From NCBI GenBank assembly GCA_021018815.1, contig JAITYX010000008.1:10848001-10912000 (forward strand): a stretch of 64,000 nt of DNA. The letters are read 5' to 3'. This document shows positions 1 to 12,000 of the stretch, piece after piece; within the stretch, counting starts at the first letter, position 1; each line of letters starts with the position of its first letter. A program made the translations under genes and the position numbers. The DNA comes from Talinum fruticosum. Taxonomy: Eukaryota; Streptophyta; Magnoliopsida; Caryophyllales; Talinaceae. The notes under the pieces are model-generated. The model was not told where the DNA came from and made no database searches. It worked only from the letters and a program-made list of their open reading frames with translations.

Positions 1-1314
1 ATAACTTATTGTTATTATTTATATATTTAACTCATTATTTATCATTTCTTCTTTTACTGCTTTCAACTTTAAAATTCTGATTTTTTGAAAAAAATATTTA
101 TAAGATAAAGACAATATTTTATCTATATTTGCAATATTACACAATATTACTCACAAGATTTAAATAAATTAGTTTTAGAAATATATACATTGATATATAC
201 AATTTTACAAAAAAATCAATCTTTAAATTAATTAAATGTGTGAATGATTTAAATATCCAAAAAGTTGGGTAAAATTAATTTATGATTGATATGTATGATG
301 CTTATATGGCATTGCAATAAATATCTTACATTATTACAATATTACATAATTATCCTACATGTCAAACATACATTGATTTTACCAAACTTTTAATATATAT
401 ATATATAAAGATATGATGTAGCCATAATTAATTCCTCTAATTACCTACCTATTATTTAGCTTCCATGATTATTAAGCTAAAAGCAAAGGGAAAAAAGGCG
501 ACAAATTTTTTATCAAGCTTGACGCCACTGTTTGATCAACTTGTATTACATTGGCTTAGACTAAATAAATAACTTACGTATATGTGTCATGATCTCGATT
601 ATTAATGAATATGTACATCAATCCATCTTGGTAAATTTATAAAATGGATACTCGTCAAACAATTAATCATGTGCCAGAAATCATATTTGAACTAATGACA
701 CAAGGATTTTTTAACCAGCTGAGTTATCCCAACCATTCCCGTTTCGACGCATCATCTACTCATTTTAATGGAGAACTCGGGTCTATATTTTTGGTATAAT
801 TTTAAATTTTGCTGTGAAGTTTGTAGATTGGTGCATTAGTTGGAAGCTTTTATTGAATCATATCTAGAGTTTATAATTTTAAGGTAATTATGGGAGATTA
901 TACTGTATTTATATATATTTTTTTCCAAAATTCTCTTTCTAATTGGCAGCAAAGGAACTCAAGCAAAATAGAGTTTTTTTAATCCCCTCAATTTGATGAC
1001 AACGAAAAAAAGTTTGGAATTATAAAAACTACAAGTTACAAAGGATTTTTTTAAATTTTCTTTGAATTTGATAATTACGAAAACTAAATTACATGCCTAC
1101 ACGACAAAAAAGAATTTAATGTAATACCGATGAAACTAACAAATTTAAAGAAATTCAATTTAGTTATCCGATGGCCAACTCCAACCATACAAAATTGAGT
1201 ATAATACCATACCATGTAATTCGCTGAACTCACAAAAGTAGACATGTAAGCTTGTTCTTACTTGTCCCTCAACGCGTATCATCAAAACTTTTTCTAGCAT
1301 CTCAAACACATTAT
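1..1314. other. AT-rich intergenic sequence, no gene seen
   Basis: This stretch is very AT-rich and holds no open frame with coding character. A short (TA)n run lies near 390-408. The right-hand end is presumably the 3' flank of the minus-strand gene that stops at 1315. Confidence 0.6.
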
Positions 1315-3014
1315 TCATACCAAACGCCACTTAAACCCTAAAGCAATGCACACACTCGACACCACCCAGGCCGGAGTCAAAGAGCGCCAATTAACTGTCA
1401 GGACAAGAAAATAACCAAGTCACTGGTCAAATTTCTTTTAGATGAAATATATAAATAATAAATTATGACAAAATACCTCTCACTCTATCAGTGATGAATG
1501 GAGCAAGCACCCCTCCTTCAAATTCACCAACCTAAGAAGTTGTTCATTAAATAACTTTAATTATCCCTCAAATGTAGGAAACAGTAAGTAACAAAGTTGT
1601 TCACTAAACTCAACACAAAAACTTGATCACAGTCACTGTTGATTGTAGGCAAATAGCTATCAAAGCTCCTAGCATTAGCACCAGATGGCCCTGATGCACA
1701 ACCTACGACGAGCTATGGAGTTTAGAATAAAAAGTAAAATCAATGCAACGAGAGAGTAATCAATGAGGAGAAAAGACTAATTAACCCACAACGCGAGTAT
1801 GAGGTGGCAAGCTCGTCAACAGTGCGGAAAGGTTCCCCACTGTGGTCCAAATCGGAACATTTATACCAGGGGATACAATGTTTCCGGTGGTGAAGAGTTC
1901 ACCTAACATGGTTTGGAATCCGATTGGAGTAACATCCTCCAAGTTGTAATTTTGAGGAGCAATTTGATACCATGTGTTGTCAAAGTTGACCAACACTGAT
2001 GCCACTCGTCCAGCTCTATTAATAGGGGTTGATAAAATAGCTCGGAGAGGCTATATACAATTTACAAAAATAACACATGTACATGACACAGCTAGAACAA
2101 TGGAGAGACTAGCTGTATACAAAATCACAACTTACAAGTAGGTATATTGCAGCAAGATTCTCGGGATCAAGGGGTAGATTAGGCTCCGCCTATGATTAAA
2201 TGCACGTAGCGTTAAAATTATAAGAAAATACACTTGAAATGCACATGTATTTATGGGCATACATACAGAACAAAACACATACATACATATGCACATAATA
2301 CAACCCTTTAGTACTCAATGTTGGCATTTCTGTCCTTGTTTACATTATTCTAACAATTATTCATTCAATTAGGAAAGAATTTTCAAACATAGATCGATCT
2401 AATGATAGTAGTTTTCATAATAATTTAAACAGTAGATTCCCAAATTAGGATCTAAGGAACACCCTATTTTTATAACTCCCTCTGCTTGTCGTAGATCATT
2501 GTTCACTATATATTCTTATAAGAAGAGCATGTTAATCACTAGCTTGACACAAATCATAAATATTAGGCTCCAAATAAACACAATTAAGCTACGCACATTA
2601 CTCAAAATATAATAAAAGAAATAAATAGGAAATATAATAAATAAGTAAATATGTTATGTTAGTCAGGCAACATAAACTAGGCAAAAGCAAAATCCAGGTA
2701 GACCGCATTAATGGAAGTATTTTTGTAATGGATAAATTTCATACTTGTTGGATTAAAACCTCAACAATATTCAAATTACCACAAATATTCAAAATGAAAT
2801 GCTACCGAAGCATCCAAATTACCAGAAATGTTCAAAATGGGGCTACTAAACACAAGCAACTGATGGAAGAGAGAGGGAAATGAGAAACGGAAAGGGGAGA
2901 GAGAGAGAGAGAGGGAGAGAGAGATACTCCAAGCAAATGATCGAAGTCGTCTTCCAGGTCACGAGGGAGATGAGTGAGAACGAAGGTTACGGAGGGATCC
3001 TGAAAATTCGCCAT
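1315..3014 (-). CDS. Unrecognised six-exon gene, predicted 206-residue protein
   Basis: I do not recognise this protein. Read on the minus strand, six exons join cleanly: 2928-3014, 2136-2189, 1786-2050, 1623-1702, 1477-1531 and 1315-1394. All five introns are GT-AG; the last four are only about 82-91 nt, normal for plants. The coding lengths (87, 54, 265, 80, 55, 80) sum to 621 nt, and the phases (0, 0, 1, 0, 1) agree at every junction, which is hard to get by chance. The protein starts MANFQDPSVTF, has no obvious signal peptide, and is mostly globular with many aromatic and hydrophobic residues (for example NFDNTWYQIAPQNYN and NWRSLTPAWVV). If intron 3 were retained the protein would stop at 1781-1783, after exon 3. 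The start ATG follows a pyrimidine-rich leader on the sense strand. Function is unknown. The exon model is inferred from sequence only. Confidence 0.7.
2896..2925. repeat. GA/CT microsatellite
   Basis: A nearly pure (GA)n run with one GGG interruption. It lies just inside intron 1 of the minus-strand gene at 1315-3014, so the sense strand reads CT. Confidence 0.85.
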
Positions 3015-4685
3015 TGTTGGTTGATCTTGATCTCCGATGTCCGAACGCGCCTAGGGTTTGTTTGCTGAGGGGCTTTAACTATTTATACCATTTAATAGTT
3101 GTGGCCCCAAAATTTCATACATTTTTGTCTTTTTTAAATTTGTAATTTTCTGATTCTCATTGCATTTCATCCAAAAAGAACATTCTAATGTCGTTTCATG
3201 CCATGTGGGGCTGAATCCAATATTCAATGATTTCATTCCTCGGCCTGGGCCCCATCCGCGACTTCCCTAGGAGTAGGATTTCTTGGCTTTCTCAATGGGC
3301 CCCAGGCATTACTAATAATATTTAAATTTTCTAAATGGATCATCCGTTTTAACTTTGGTAAAATATATTATGATGCAAATATTTAAATTTGTCCAATTAG
3401 AAAAAATTATTCGTTTACAATTGTTATTAAATATAATAGTAATTTTTTAAATTTGACAAATGTTGTAATGGGAGTGAATTTAGTGAATAGAGGGAAGCAT
3501 AACTATTAATTTTAGATGACAAAAAATCTTTACCATAGGTATTATATTAAATAAAAAATTATCTTATACATAACTTACATTATCAATTATGTGAAAAAGA
3601 AAAAAATCACAGGAAAAAATAATCGATTATTAGATCACATTATCAGTTTCATCTCACGTCTCTATCTCTATCTCTGTCTCAATCTCTCTCTCTCCATTTC
3701 TCTCACATTCTCACGTCTGTTCGAAGTTACATAAAAACATATAGAAATAGAAATAGAAACGAGTAGAAACAAAGGAACAATCAAGATCGTATTTTCTTAC
3801 TTATATGTGCACCTGCCATGTGCAACTAATTGTTCGATGTTCTTACCTTTTGCCCATATATTGAAAAACTTAAAAAGGATTTTGTTGTCGAAGAAATTGC
3901 AAATCCATATTGATAATCCAAAATCCATATCGATGATCCAAAAGTTATGTACAAGTAGGGTATTTGGGTATAATGTAACAACCTTACCTTTGAATTGCAA
4001 AATTATCGAGAGTCTGTCACAATATTGAAATTTTTTTGCCTTGTTTAGTTGCTTGAATTAGTACGTAGGTTATATCTCAAGGAACAATATTGTAGCTTAA
4101 TTTACAAAAGGTCAAATATGAAGCCAAAGATTTAACTAAATTAGCACGTTAAAATAGTCTTGGAAAGAGCTAAATTTCAGTGCATAAAAAGATGAAAATC
4201 AATGTATTTTTCTCCCAATTAATTCAAAGTAGGCAAAGAAAAATTAAATAAACTCACTCACCCCATGCAAGAGAAGGTCCATCATAGATGGATTTGTGAT
4301 CTCCGGAGGAGTCCAGTCAGGGCAGGGGCCTTCTTTTATGGTTCTCTCAGTCTTGACTTTCTTTTATAGTTCGTTATCTATCGGCACATAGCTCGAGAGT
4401 ATAATATAATTTGTATTTTCTTTTTTGTCGAGTTATCTATCGACACATGGCTCGAGAGTATAATATAAAGAAACTAAACATAGTTTGGACCAAACCATTG
4501 TTTAACAAAGTAGATAAGTTACTATACAACTTGCCACTACTTAGCAAGACTTTGTATTTGTGGATTTTCAATAATACCAACAAGACTGGGTATTTGTAGA
4601 TTTTCACTAATACCAAAGTCACAGGGATCTCTCTAAAACCAGATTTGTCTCCTACACGAAAAATTTCCTTCTGCAACTCCTTGTT
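3015..4685. other. Intergenic: promoter side of the orphan gene and 3' flank of EMG1
   Basis: The first few hundred bases should hold the promoter and leader of the minus-strand gene starting at 3014. A CT-rich patch lies at 3655-3715. From about 4250 to 4685 the sequence is the likely 3' untranslated region of EMG1. No further coding exon is apparent. Confidence 0.5.
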
Positions 4686-7254
4686 TTAATGGATCTGCCA
4701 TTTTTCCTCTAGTCCTTGACAAATCAACTCCAAGCAATACCTTGAACAAAGCTGATAGTTCGAGACTGAAAGAAACCAAACCACCCACATAAATCAACAC
4801 CTAAACACGAAAATATATCAAAATAATCATTGTTGCTTAAATTAAACAGTTCTCATGTGCCACACTTACTAAAAAATTACAAGCCACATCGAGTGATCAT
4901 ATATAAGAAGATAACACAGCCATGATAGCATGCAAGATCGATGCATATCGTAATCCAGAGAGTTTGAGAGTATGAGTGTTTGGATACAGAGCAGCACATG
5001 TGAAAATGATACTATTAGAGCGTTGAAAAAGATGGATCAGAAAAGGTTGTTGTGGAGGCCAATTCTCCACCTCTTCTCAAGCAATAACCAGTGCAATTCC
5101 ACTATTCACAAGATACCACGAGGCATAAAGTGGGGATAGTAGAGACAACAGAGAATGGGAATACTCCACTTGCGAGTAGCAACAAAAATTAGAGGTCGTG
5201 CCATTGGCTTTCTTTTCTATGCCCAGAACAGCAAACATGGTAGCTCATTAATGAGATCACATATAACGTTTTTTCACAACGGCAGCCAATTGACTTAGGA
5301 TACAAGGCCAATCCTGGTAGTTCAACTGGAATATTATACATGCCAAAATAAAAAAAAAGTCCAGGTAAAGTACTAGTTCTATAATAATGTAGATGAACAT
5401 GTTGTTCCTTTAGGCAGCCATTTCTATTATACTCTATCATCATATTAACAGTTATTATCCCACATACTCATCCCATTAGTCAATCAGGCAAAAATCTTAA
5501 GAATGACATGGATGCTCGTAGGGTCTTTGAATCTCTAAAGTAGGATAGAAACAACTATAGTGCTGCTGCCTTTGCATTAAGAACACACACATGAGAAAAT
5601 TACGGTACACATGCATCAGAGTTCCAGAAATTAGTGGGCCGGAGAATCATTACCTGAAAGGCAGTCATCCATGCCATCCATACTAACTTTTCCATAGGCC
5701 ATTGCACCAACCTAGCATCACAAACAGTAAGTCAAAGCTCAAATCTTCATACATTAGATAACAATATACTAAAGTCACTAAACAAGGTGGAATAGACAAG
5801 GTCAAGGAAATAAGAAATGGTGAGAAATACCACAAAAACGAGGCTCGAATCGTCATTTATAGCACACAGATAATCCTCTATATCAACAACTTTCGGCGAA
5901 CTGTACGAAAAGCCTATCATTGCAACAAACACAAAGGTCATTGCAAACATTAAACCACACATAACAAGTATAAGAATGACTAATACCCTTTGGCCTTTTC
6001 ACCACACTTACATCTCTGTTGAATTTGACAAGGCAAATGATTAGGACAGGAGGACTAATGAGTAAAAAGTATAAGATACTGGGACTTGCCTAAGATGTGA
6101 GCGTTCTCAGGTAAATGCTGTGTCAAAGGCCCCTTCAGCACACGGAAAAGTACTTCACCAGTTGTTTCGGCACGTACACAAGACTTGTCCAATAGGTCCA
6201 CTTTGGTAAATTGCATCGAGGAGAAAAGAACACAAGAAAACAACAGCATTACTAATAGAATCTAGATATAAAGATATGTTGGCAAACTTGTGTAGGAGTA
6301 CTATAAGTGCAGCAAAACTGGTGACTTGGGTGCTCAGCTCTAAATCTTAAACAAATAGGTAGTAGTTAAATCTTTCCCTTCTTGAATAAATAGATAGTAG
6401 CTAAATCTTTGCCCTTCATATTTGACCATTTCTAAATCCTAGCTACAATATTGTTCCTTGATGACGTACATGTCAATTTAAGCAATTAAACAAGGCAAGA
6501 TTATTTTGCAAATTAAAGCAATTTTGTTAATGAGAATGAAGGCAAATCATCATGAATCTATACAAGTACAAAGGATGACTGGCAAATCCCTTTGCCTTCC
6601 CGCATACTTACACATGACACCACAAAAACGTTTCATTGTTCTGGGTATACGAACATGTGGCTTGACTTCAAACAGAACTCCAGAATCCGTTTTCACATAC
6701 ACAGCTCCAATCCCACCATTTTTATTAAGTTTGCTATCAAGGATTCCACGAAGGGCCTGAACATGAGACATAATTTTAACTTTTCTCAGCTGCCAAGAAG
6801 AGATAATACAAACGAAATATATATAACATATCACAAAACAGATATATGAAGCAAACCGCGTAAATGATGTCAGGCCGATAATCATTAGGATTCTTCCCTT
6901 GTTTTTTCAACAAAGAGTAGTCATGATCTTGAGTGGCATCCAAAATCTTCCGCTTCTATAGTAAATGTAAACTATATACATGTAAGCAATGCTTCCAACT
7001 TGACAAATAAGAAAGACATTATTCCATCATTCTAGCCTTACCTTCCGAGCCAAGCCTACTTTGAGGGAAGCTTGTTCTAAAACAAATATGGGGCGATTTT
7101 TAATCGTTGCTGGAGTGATTGCCTTGGGTATGGCAATATCCTCGTGTACTGCACTATGATCACCACCAACAACAATGTCCGTAGATTCGATCTTACACAG
7201 TTTCGCCTTCTTAGGAGAGGGCAGCCTGTCTTCTTGCCTCTTCTGCTTCGACAT
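4686..7254 (-). CDS. EMG1: EMG1/NEP1, 18S rRNA pseudouridine N1-methyltransferase
   Basis: This SPOUT-class enzyme of the nucleolar small-subunit processome uses SAM to methylate a pseudouridine in 18S rRNA. Seven exons fit: 7042-7254, 6857-6955, 6612-6756, 6090-6200, 5831-5913, 5654-5711 and 4686-4765. They sum to 789 nt, giving 262 residues, close to the usual 230-260. Family landmarks in order are PIFVLEQASL (about 55-65), DYRPDI, ALRGILDSKLNK (105-116), the RNA-binding PHVRIPRTMKRF with Arg140 and Arg143, LVFVVGAMAYGK and a C-terminal LEEKWQIH. Intron 4 has a GC donor (GCAAGT) in place of GT. The last exon is odd: the usually strongly conserved YPLSAA loop near the cofactor site reads YQLCSR, so activity may be altered. 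A leader exon at 8104-8335 with an intron precedes the coding part. Family identity is strong; full function is less sure. Confidence 0.9.
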
Positions 7255-8103
7255 TTATCTTTCCTTACCAACCTTTATTTTACTTTAGTACCTGCTCTCT
7301 TTTTGGGTTCTGTGTTGATCAAAGAAATATTAGTCAGAAAAATCATAGATAAACAATATTAGAATATTAACAATGTGACTATCATTCTCTCTACATAATT
7401 CATATGATATATTGATAAGATCAAAATTCACAGTAATGAGAAGAGATTACAAGTTTGAAGAGATTACAAGTTTGAGGTCTCGGTGTTCCTTTTTAAAGAT
7501 ATTTCGTTCCAATTCAGGAAATAAACATTCAATCTACAATTTCAATCACAAAAAAATTCCAAAAACTGGCATTCAATCTACAATTCACCAACAGTCAATC
7601 TACAATTGACATAACGACACAAGAAAAATATGACTTAATTCTTGCATAACCTAGGTGATCATTATCATATCAAGGCCCATAGTCTGCCAACTCCTACTCT
7701 TAAAGTAGGAACTCTGTTTTCTTTTTCCTAGAAATAAATTACGCATAGATTATATGCATTGATATTGAATACTATCATGGAAAACTAGCATGATACCGCA
7801 AAAGAAGAAAATTTTCATAGCAAATGAACAAAAAAAAAAAAAAAAAAAAAAACTTGACAATAATCAGGAAAAATTCAAAGGCGATCCAGCGAAGCCCGTG
7901 CAAATTTCCACAGTAATTAGACACATCCACACTCATGGGTAAGACCCATCAAAAGCAACAACCCCACATGTTCATAATTTCCAAAATCAAACTTTAGTTT
8001 ACCTTCACCAACACCCCCATCTAGCTAAATTCTAGATTCCGTGCTAAAAACAACAATATGAACACAATTCAGAGAACTTTCACATGGGCTTCCGGGGTTT
8101 TAC
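7255..8103 (-). other. EMG1 5' leader intron
   Basis: On the minus strand a donor (AAG|GTAAAA) at 8103 ends the leader exon. A plausible acceptor (AGAGCAG) lies about 45 bases upstream of the start codon. The interval is AT-rich and holds a run of about 23 A at 7830-7852. No coding exon is seen. Confidence 0.55.
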
Positions 8104-8335
8104 CTTCAACAATTGAGAGTTGAAGAGACGGCGTGGTCGGAGGCGGCGTTAAATGCAGCGGCGGAGACGTGAGACAGTTTTACCGAGATAGAGACAATGT
8201 ACTCGCCAGTCAGGCGGCTAGATCACCGGAGGGAGAAGGTGAGAGGAGAGAAAGAGTTGCGAGAGGCGAGAGCCAGACAGGGAGTCTAGGCGAGAGAGCG
8301 CCGCTGAGAGGGAGAGAGAGTAGAGACGTAAACAT
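8104..8335 (-). other. EMG1 leader exon and start region
   Basis: This GC-richer, CT-rich block on the sense strand ends in a good splice donor at 8103. Pyrimidine tracts (CTCTCTCC-type) at 8290-8330 resemble the Y-patch found near plant transcription starts. The exact start site cannot be set from sequence. Confidence 0.5.
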
Positions 8336-8339
8336 GTAA

Positions 8340-9042
8340 GTAATGTTGTTTAAATCAAAGTTCTTTTTTTATTTTTATTTATCAAAGTTTTAAATACCCT
8401 AAAAATTACCCTATTTTGGTCGGTTTTTAGTTTGGTCTGATTTTGGACTGAATACACCTGCCTCCGGACTATATTTGATAACTTATTTAAGGTCTTAGGC
8501 AGATCGAAATTAAAATTTAAAAAATATAAATAATATTTTTAAAAATATATACGTTTTAAGTACGGATGAGTTACAAATGACAATAGAATATAACAGAAAA
8601 ATAGAGAATTGAACTTAAAATATGATGTATTAAGAACCTCAATCTTGATCACTAAATAAGGACCTTATTGATCGGAACATATATATTAGTTGAATTAAAC
8701 TTACACTTATTTTGTATGGTTAATGAAAATATCTCTAATGTCTCATACTTGATAAAAATTATTTAAAATTTTAATTGACACTTTTTTTACTTCTTATTTA
8801 TTTGAGTTGTGAAAAATGTTAAGGGTAAAAGAAAAAGAAAAAACACCCTCCATAGTCCATCCCCATCAACCAAAACAAATGGCAAAAGGAAAAATAAAGC
8901 ACAAACAAACAAAAAAAGAAAATATGCAATAAAATAGTCGTAGTGCTTGTAGTATCACGCAAGCTGTACTCTCCCGCCAACGGTCTGCAACGCTGAAGAG
9001 CACGAACCCCTCGCAAAACCCATCCTCATCCTTCCAACACAA
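8340..9042. other. Intergenic region between two divergent genes
   Basis: AT-rich spacer separating the start of EMG1 (minus) from the Agenet gene (plus). It should hold both promoters. No specific element stands out. Confidence 0.45.
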
Positions 9043-12000
9043 ATGCGAACCATTGAACCCCGTTTCACTGCCATTGGCGATGTGGAGCTCATCAAGAGGT
9101 GCGCGGCCCATGATTCAGCTGCCAGGACCTCTTTCTACCCCAGAATCATTTTTCGACGAAGTGGGGCTGGTCATCAGGGAACAAAGACGAATGATCAGGT
9201 CGGAATCACGTCGGCTCCGCCTTTGAAGGGTTTTTCCGGCCACTGGAGACTTTGCATTGGGCAGAGTGTGGAAGTTTTTAGCGAGGGTAGTTGGAAGAGA
9301 GGGAAAATCACGGGGGTTATCAAGGGTTTTAGGTTTTTGTGGTAATTGATGGTCGAGAAGATGTTCCTGTCGAGGTTTGCGGATCCCATTTGAGGGTTTG
9401 TCAAGATTGGGATGATGGGTCTTGGATTCCTCCGTGTGATAGTCTTCAGGTGGGTTTCTATTTGTCTTAGTTTTTAGGTTAATTTTGAGCTTTTGACGTG
9501 GGTTTTGAAGTGTATTTTTGTTTATTGGCATAACCTTTTTGCGATTATTTAAGTTATTCACTTTTATTTATGCCTCGTTCACCCTTATATTGATCTGTGA
9601 AGATGGAGTGCTGTTTTGGGGTTAAGGGCCTAGGGTTAGATCACTGGCGCATGAGGGCTTGTCTAATGTCAACATCTGTGGTTAGAAAGTTGTTCCTGGG
9701 CATTCGACCATAGTCTGTTGGCAACTTGGCATATAGCCTCATATATGTCAACCATTGGTGAATCGGGTTTGTGTGATCGACTGAGGTTCTATTCTATCTA
9801 TGCCTTGGGTCCTTTGTGGTTTGGTTTGTGATCATCGTGTGAAATTTAGAGGGGTCGACTGGTTGACCGGCAGCAAGAGTAAGAGAAAAAAATGTTGTGG
9901 ACTAATATTACTAGTTAGAGGTAGACCAACTGTTGTGGACTAATATATTTGTGTTGTCATTGTTCTTCATTGTTCATATGCTCATATCTTCTATATTTTA
10001 TTTCATGTCATAAGCAAAATGTCCCACTAAGGAGGGCCAGTAGTCATATTTTTGTGGGTGGAATATCTCAAGTTGCTGAAGTCCTTGATATAATTAGGGA
10101 CCATGAAGTATGTGCAGTGTTTTCATATTATGCTGCCCAAAGGCGTAAAATTATTTAACTAAAGTATTTCACTCAATTATGGTTTTTCGTTAAGATCATC
10201 TGACAAATAGCTATCTTGATTTTCGAGTTGCTGAAAAAGTCATGTCTGATTGATGGGGAGTAAAAGAATGCACTTGGAGATAGAACAGGAAAGAAATTTG
10301 CTTGCAAATCCTAAGTCAACAGCTGATGTCAGAAGCAATACTAGTTGTAAGCGAGTTAAGCTGAGGATCAAGTACGGCAAAAAGATTTGGAAGCCAAGTT
10401 CAGTCCTGGCACAACTGTTGAAGTCAGAAGCCATAACGATGGAAATCAAAGGTCTTGGCATACTGCTACTGTTGTTGGATCAGCAGGAGTTGGGAAGTTC
10501 CTGGTGGAATACAAGAACCTCAAAACTGATGCTGAAACCTATCTCCTCAGAGAAATAGCAAATGAAGAGGACGTTAGGCCTTATCCTCCAGAGATTACTC
10601 AAAGTCACAGGTATGAAGTGCTTCAAGAAGTTGATGCATGGTACAATGGTGATTGGTGGGAAGGTGTGATTTCAGAAGTTCTTGATGAATGGAAGTACAA
10701 TGTCTACTTTGCTTCAACTAATCAGAAGTTAGTCTACCCCCATTGGCACCTGAGGCTACGTCAGAACTGGATCCATGGAAAATGGATTCTAGCTTCCGAG
10801 GTATAGTTCTGCATGTTTTCCTTGACTCAATCTCTCCCCCCTCTGTTCTGTGTCCATGCAATTATAGCTTGGGGATTGCTTGCATGGGAACCCTCTCCAG
10901 GGTCATTTTTATCTTTCAAATAAAGACAGAGCAAGTTGTGGATGGTCGATCACGGATTTTGTTTGCATGTTGTTACTTGTGATCCTATATAGAATATATA
11001 TGAACTGCTAGTTCATTAAAAATATTAGCTTCTCTATTATTTTCTAAACATCTCTCCAAATTAATGTTTTGATTTTCAAGTTGCTGAACGAATCCTGTCA
11101 GATCAAAGGAGGGAGTAATGGAACCCAATTCAAACCAGAGCAAGGAGGAAGTTTTCATACAAATTCTAAGCTGGCAGCAAAGGCTGCATTCAGAAACAAT
11201 GACAGTCACAAGCGACTGAAATTAAGGATTAAGGGTCTCCAACAAGATTTGGAGGCGAATTATACGCCAGGCACTATAGTTGAGGTCAGAAGTGATGAGG
11301 ATGGATATCAAGGGTCTTGGTATACTGCAACTGTAATCGGCTTAGCAGGAGTTGGGAATTATCTGGTGGAATACAAGACCCTTACAACTGATGATGAAAC
11401 CAAACCTCTTATTGAAGTCACAATTGAAGAAAATATTAGGCCTTGTCCTCCAGAAACTCCTCAAAGTCATAGGTATCGAGTGTTTCAAGAAGTAGATGCT
11501 TGGTATAATGATGGATGGTGGGAAGGTGTGATTTCAGATGTGCTTGAGGATTGGAAGTATGCCGTCTATTTTGCTTCAACTAGTGAGAAGTTAGTCTATC
11601 AGCATTCCTACTTGAGGCCTCATCAAAATTGGGTTCATGGAAAATGGGTTCTACCTTCGCAGGTATGCTTTCTGCTCTGCATATTGTTGTTGATTCCGTT
11701 TTCACCCTGCTTTCCTTCTTGGGTAGCCCCCCAAAACAAAAAGAACACCTCGACATATGTGTTGAAATTGCATCGGGGCACTTGAATAAAGTAACACCAA
11801 TCTGTGGATAAACAGATTTAACCATATAGAAATACTTGGGCATAGTGGGAGTATGCACTGGTAATGCACTCTTCTATACATTTGCCCCACTCCTTTGGCC
11901 AATGGATAGTGATTTTTCTAAATATTATCTTGCTGTTGACTTAATCTAAGGCTTACTTTTGGCCGAAAGTGTACTGATCTTTTCAAGTTTAACAAGCTTT

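Noticed and set aside
1315..3014. Possibility that the orphan gene derives from an integrated plant-virus coat protein
   Set aside because: The composition made me consider it, but five well-behaved introns and no recognisable viral motif give no positive support.
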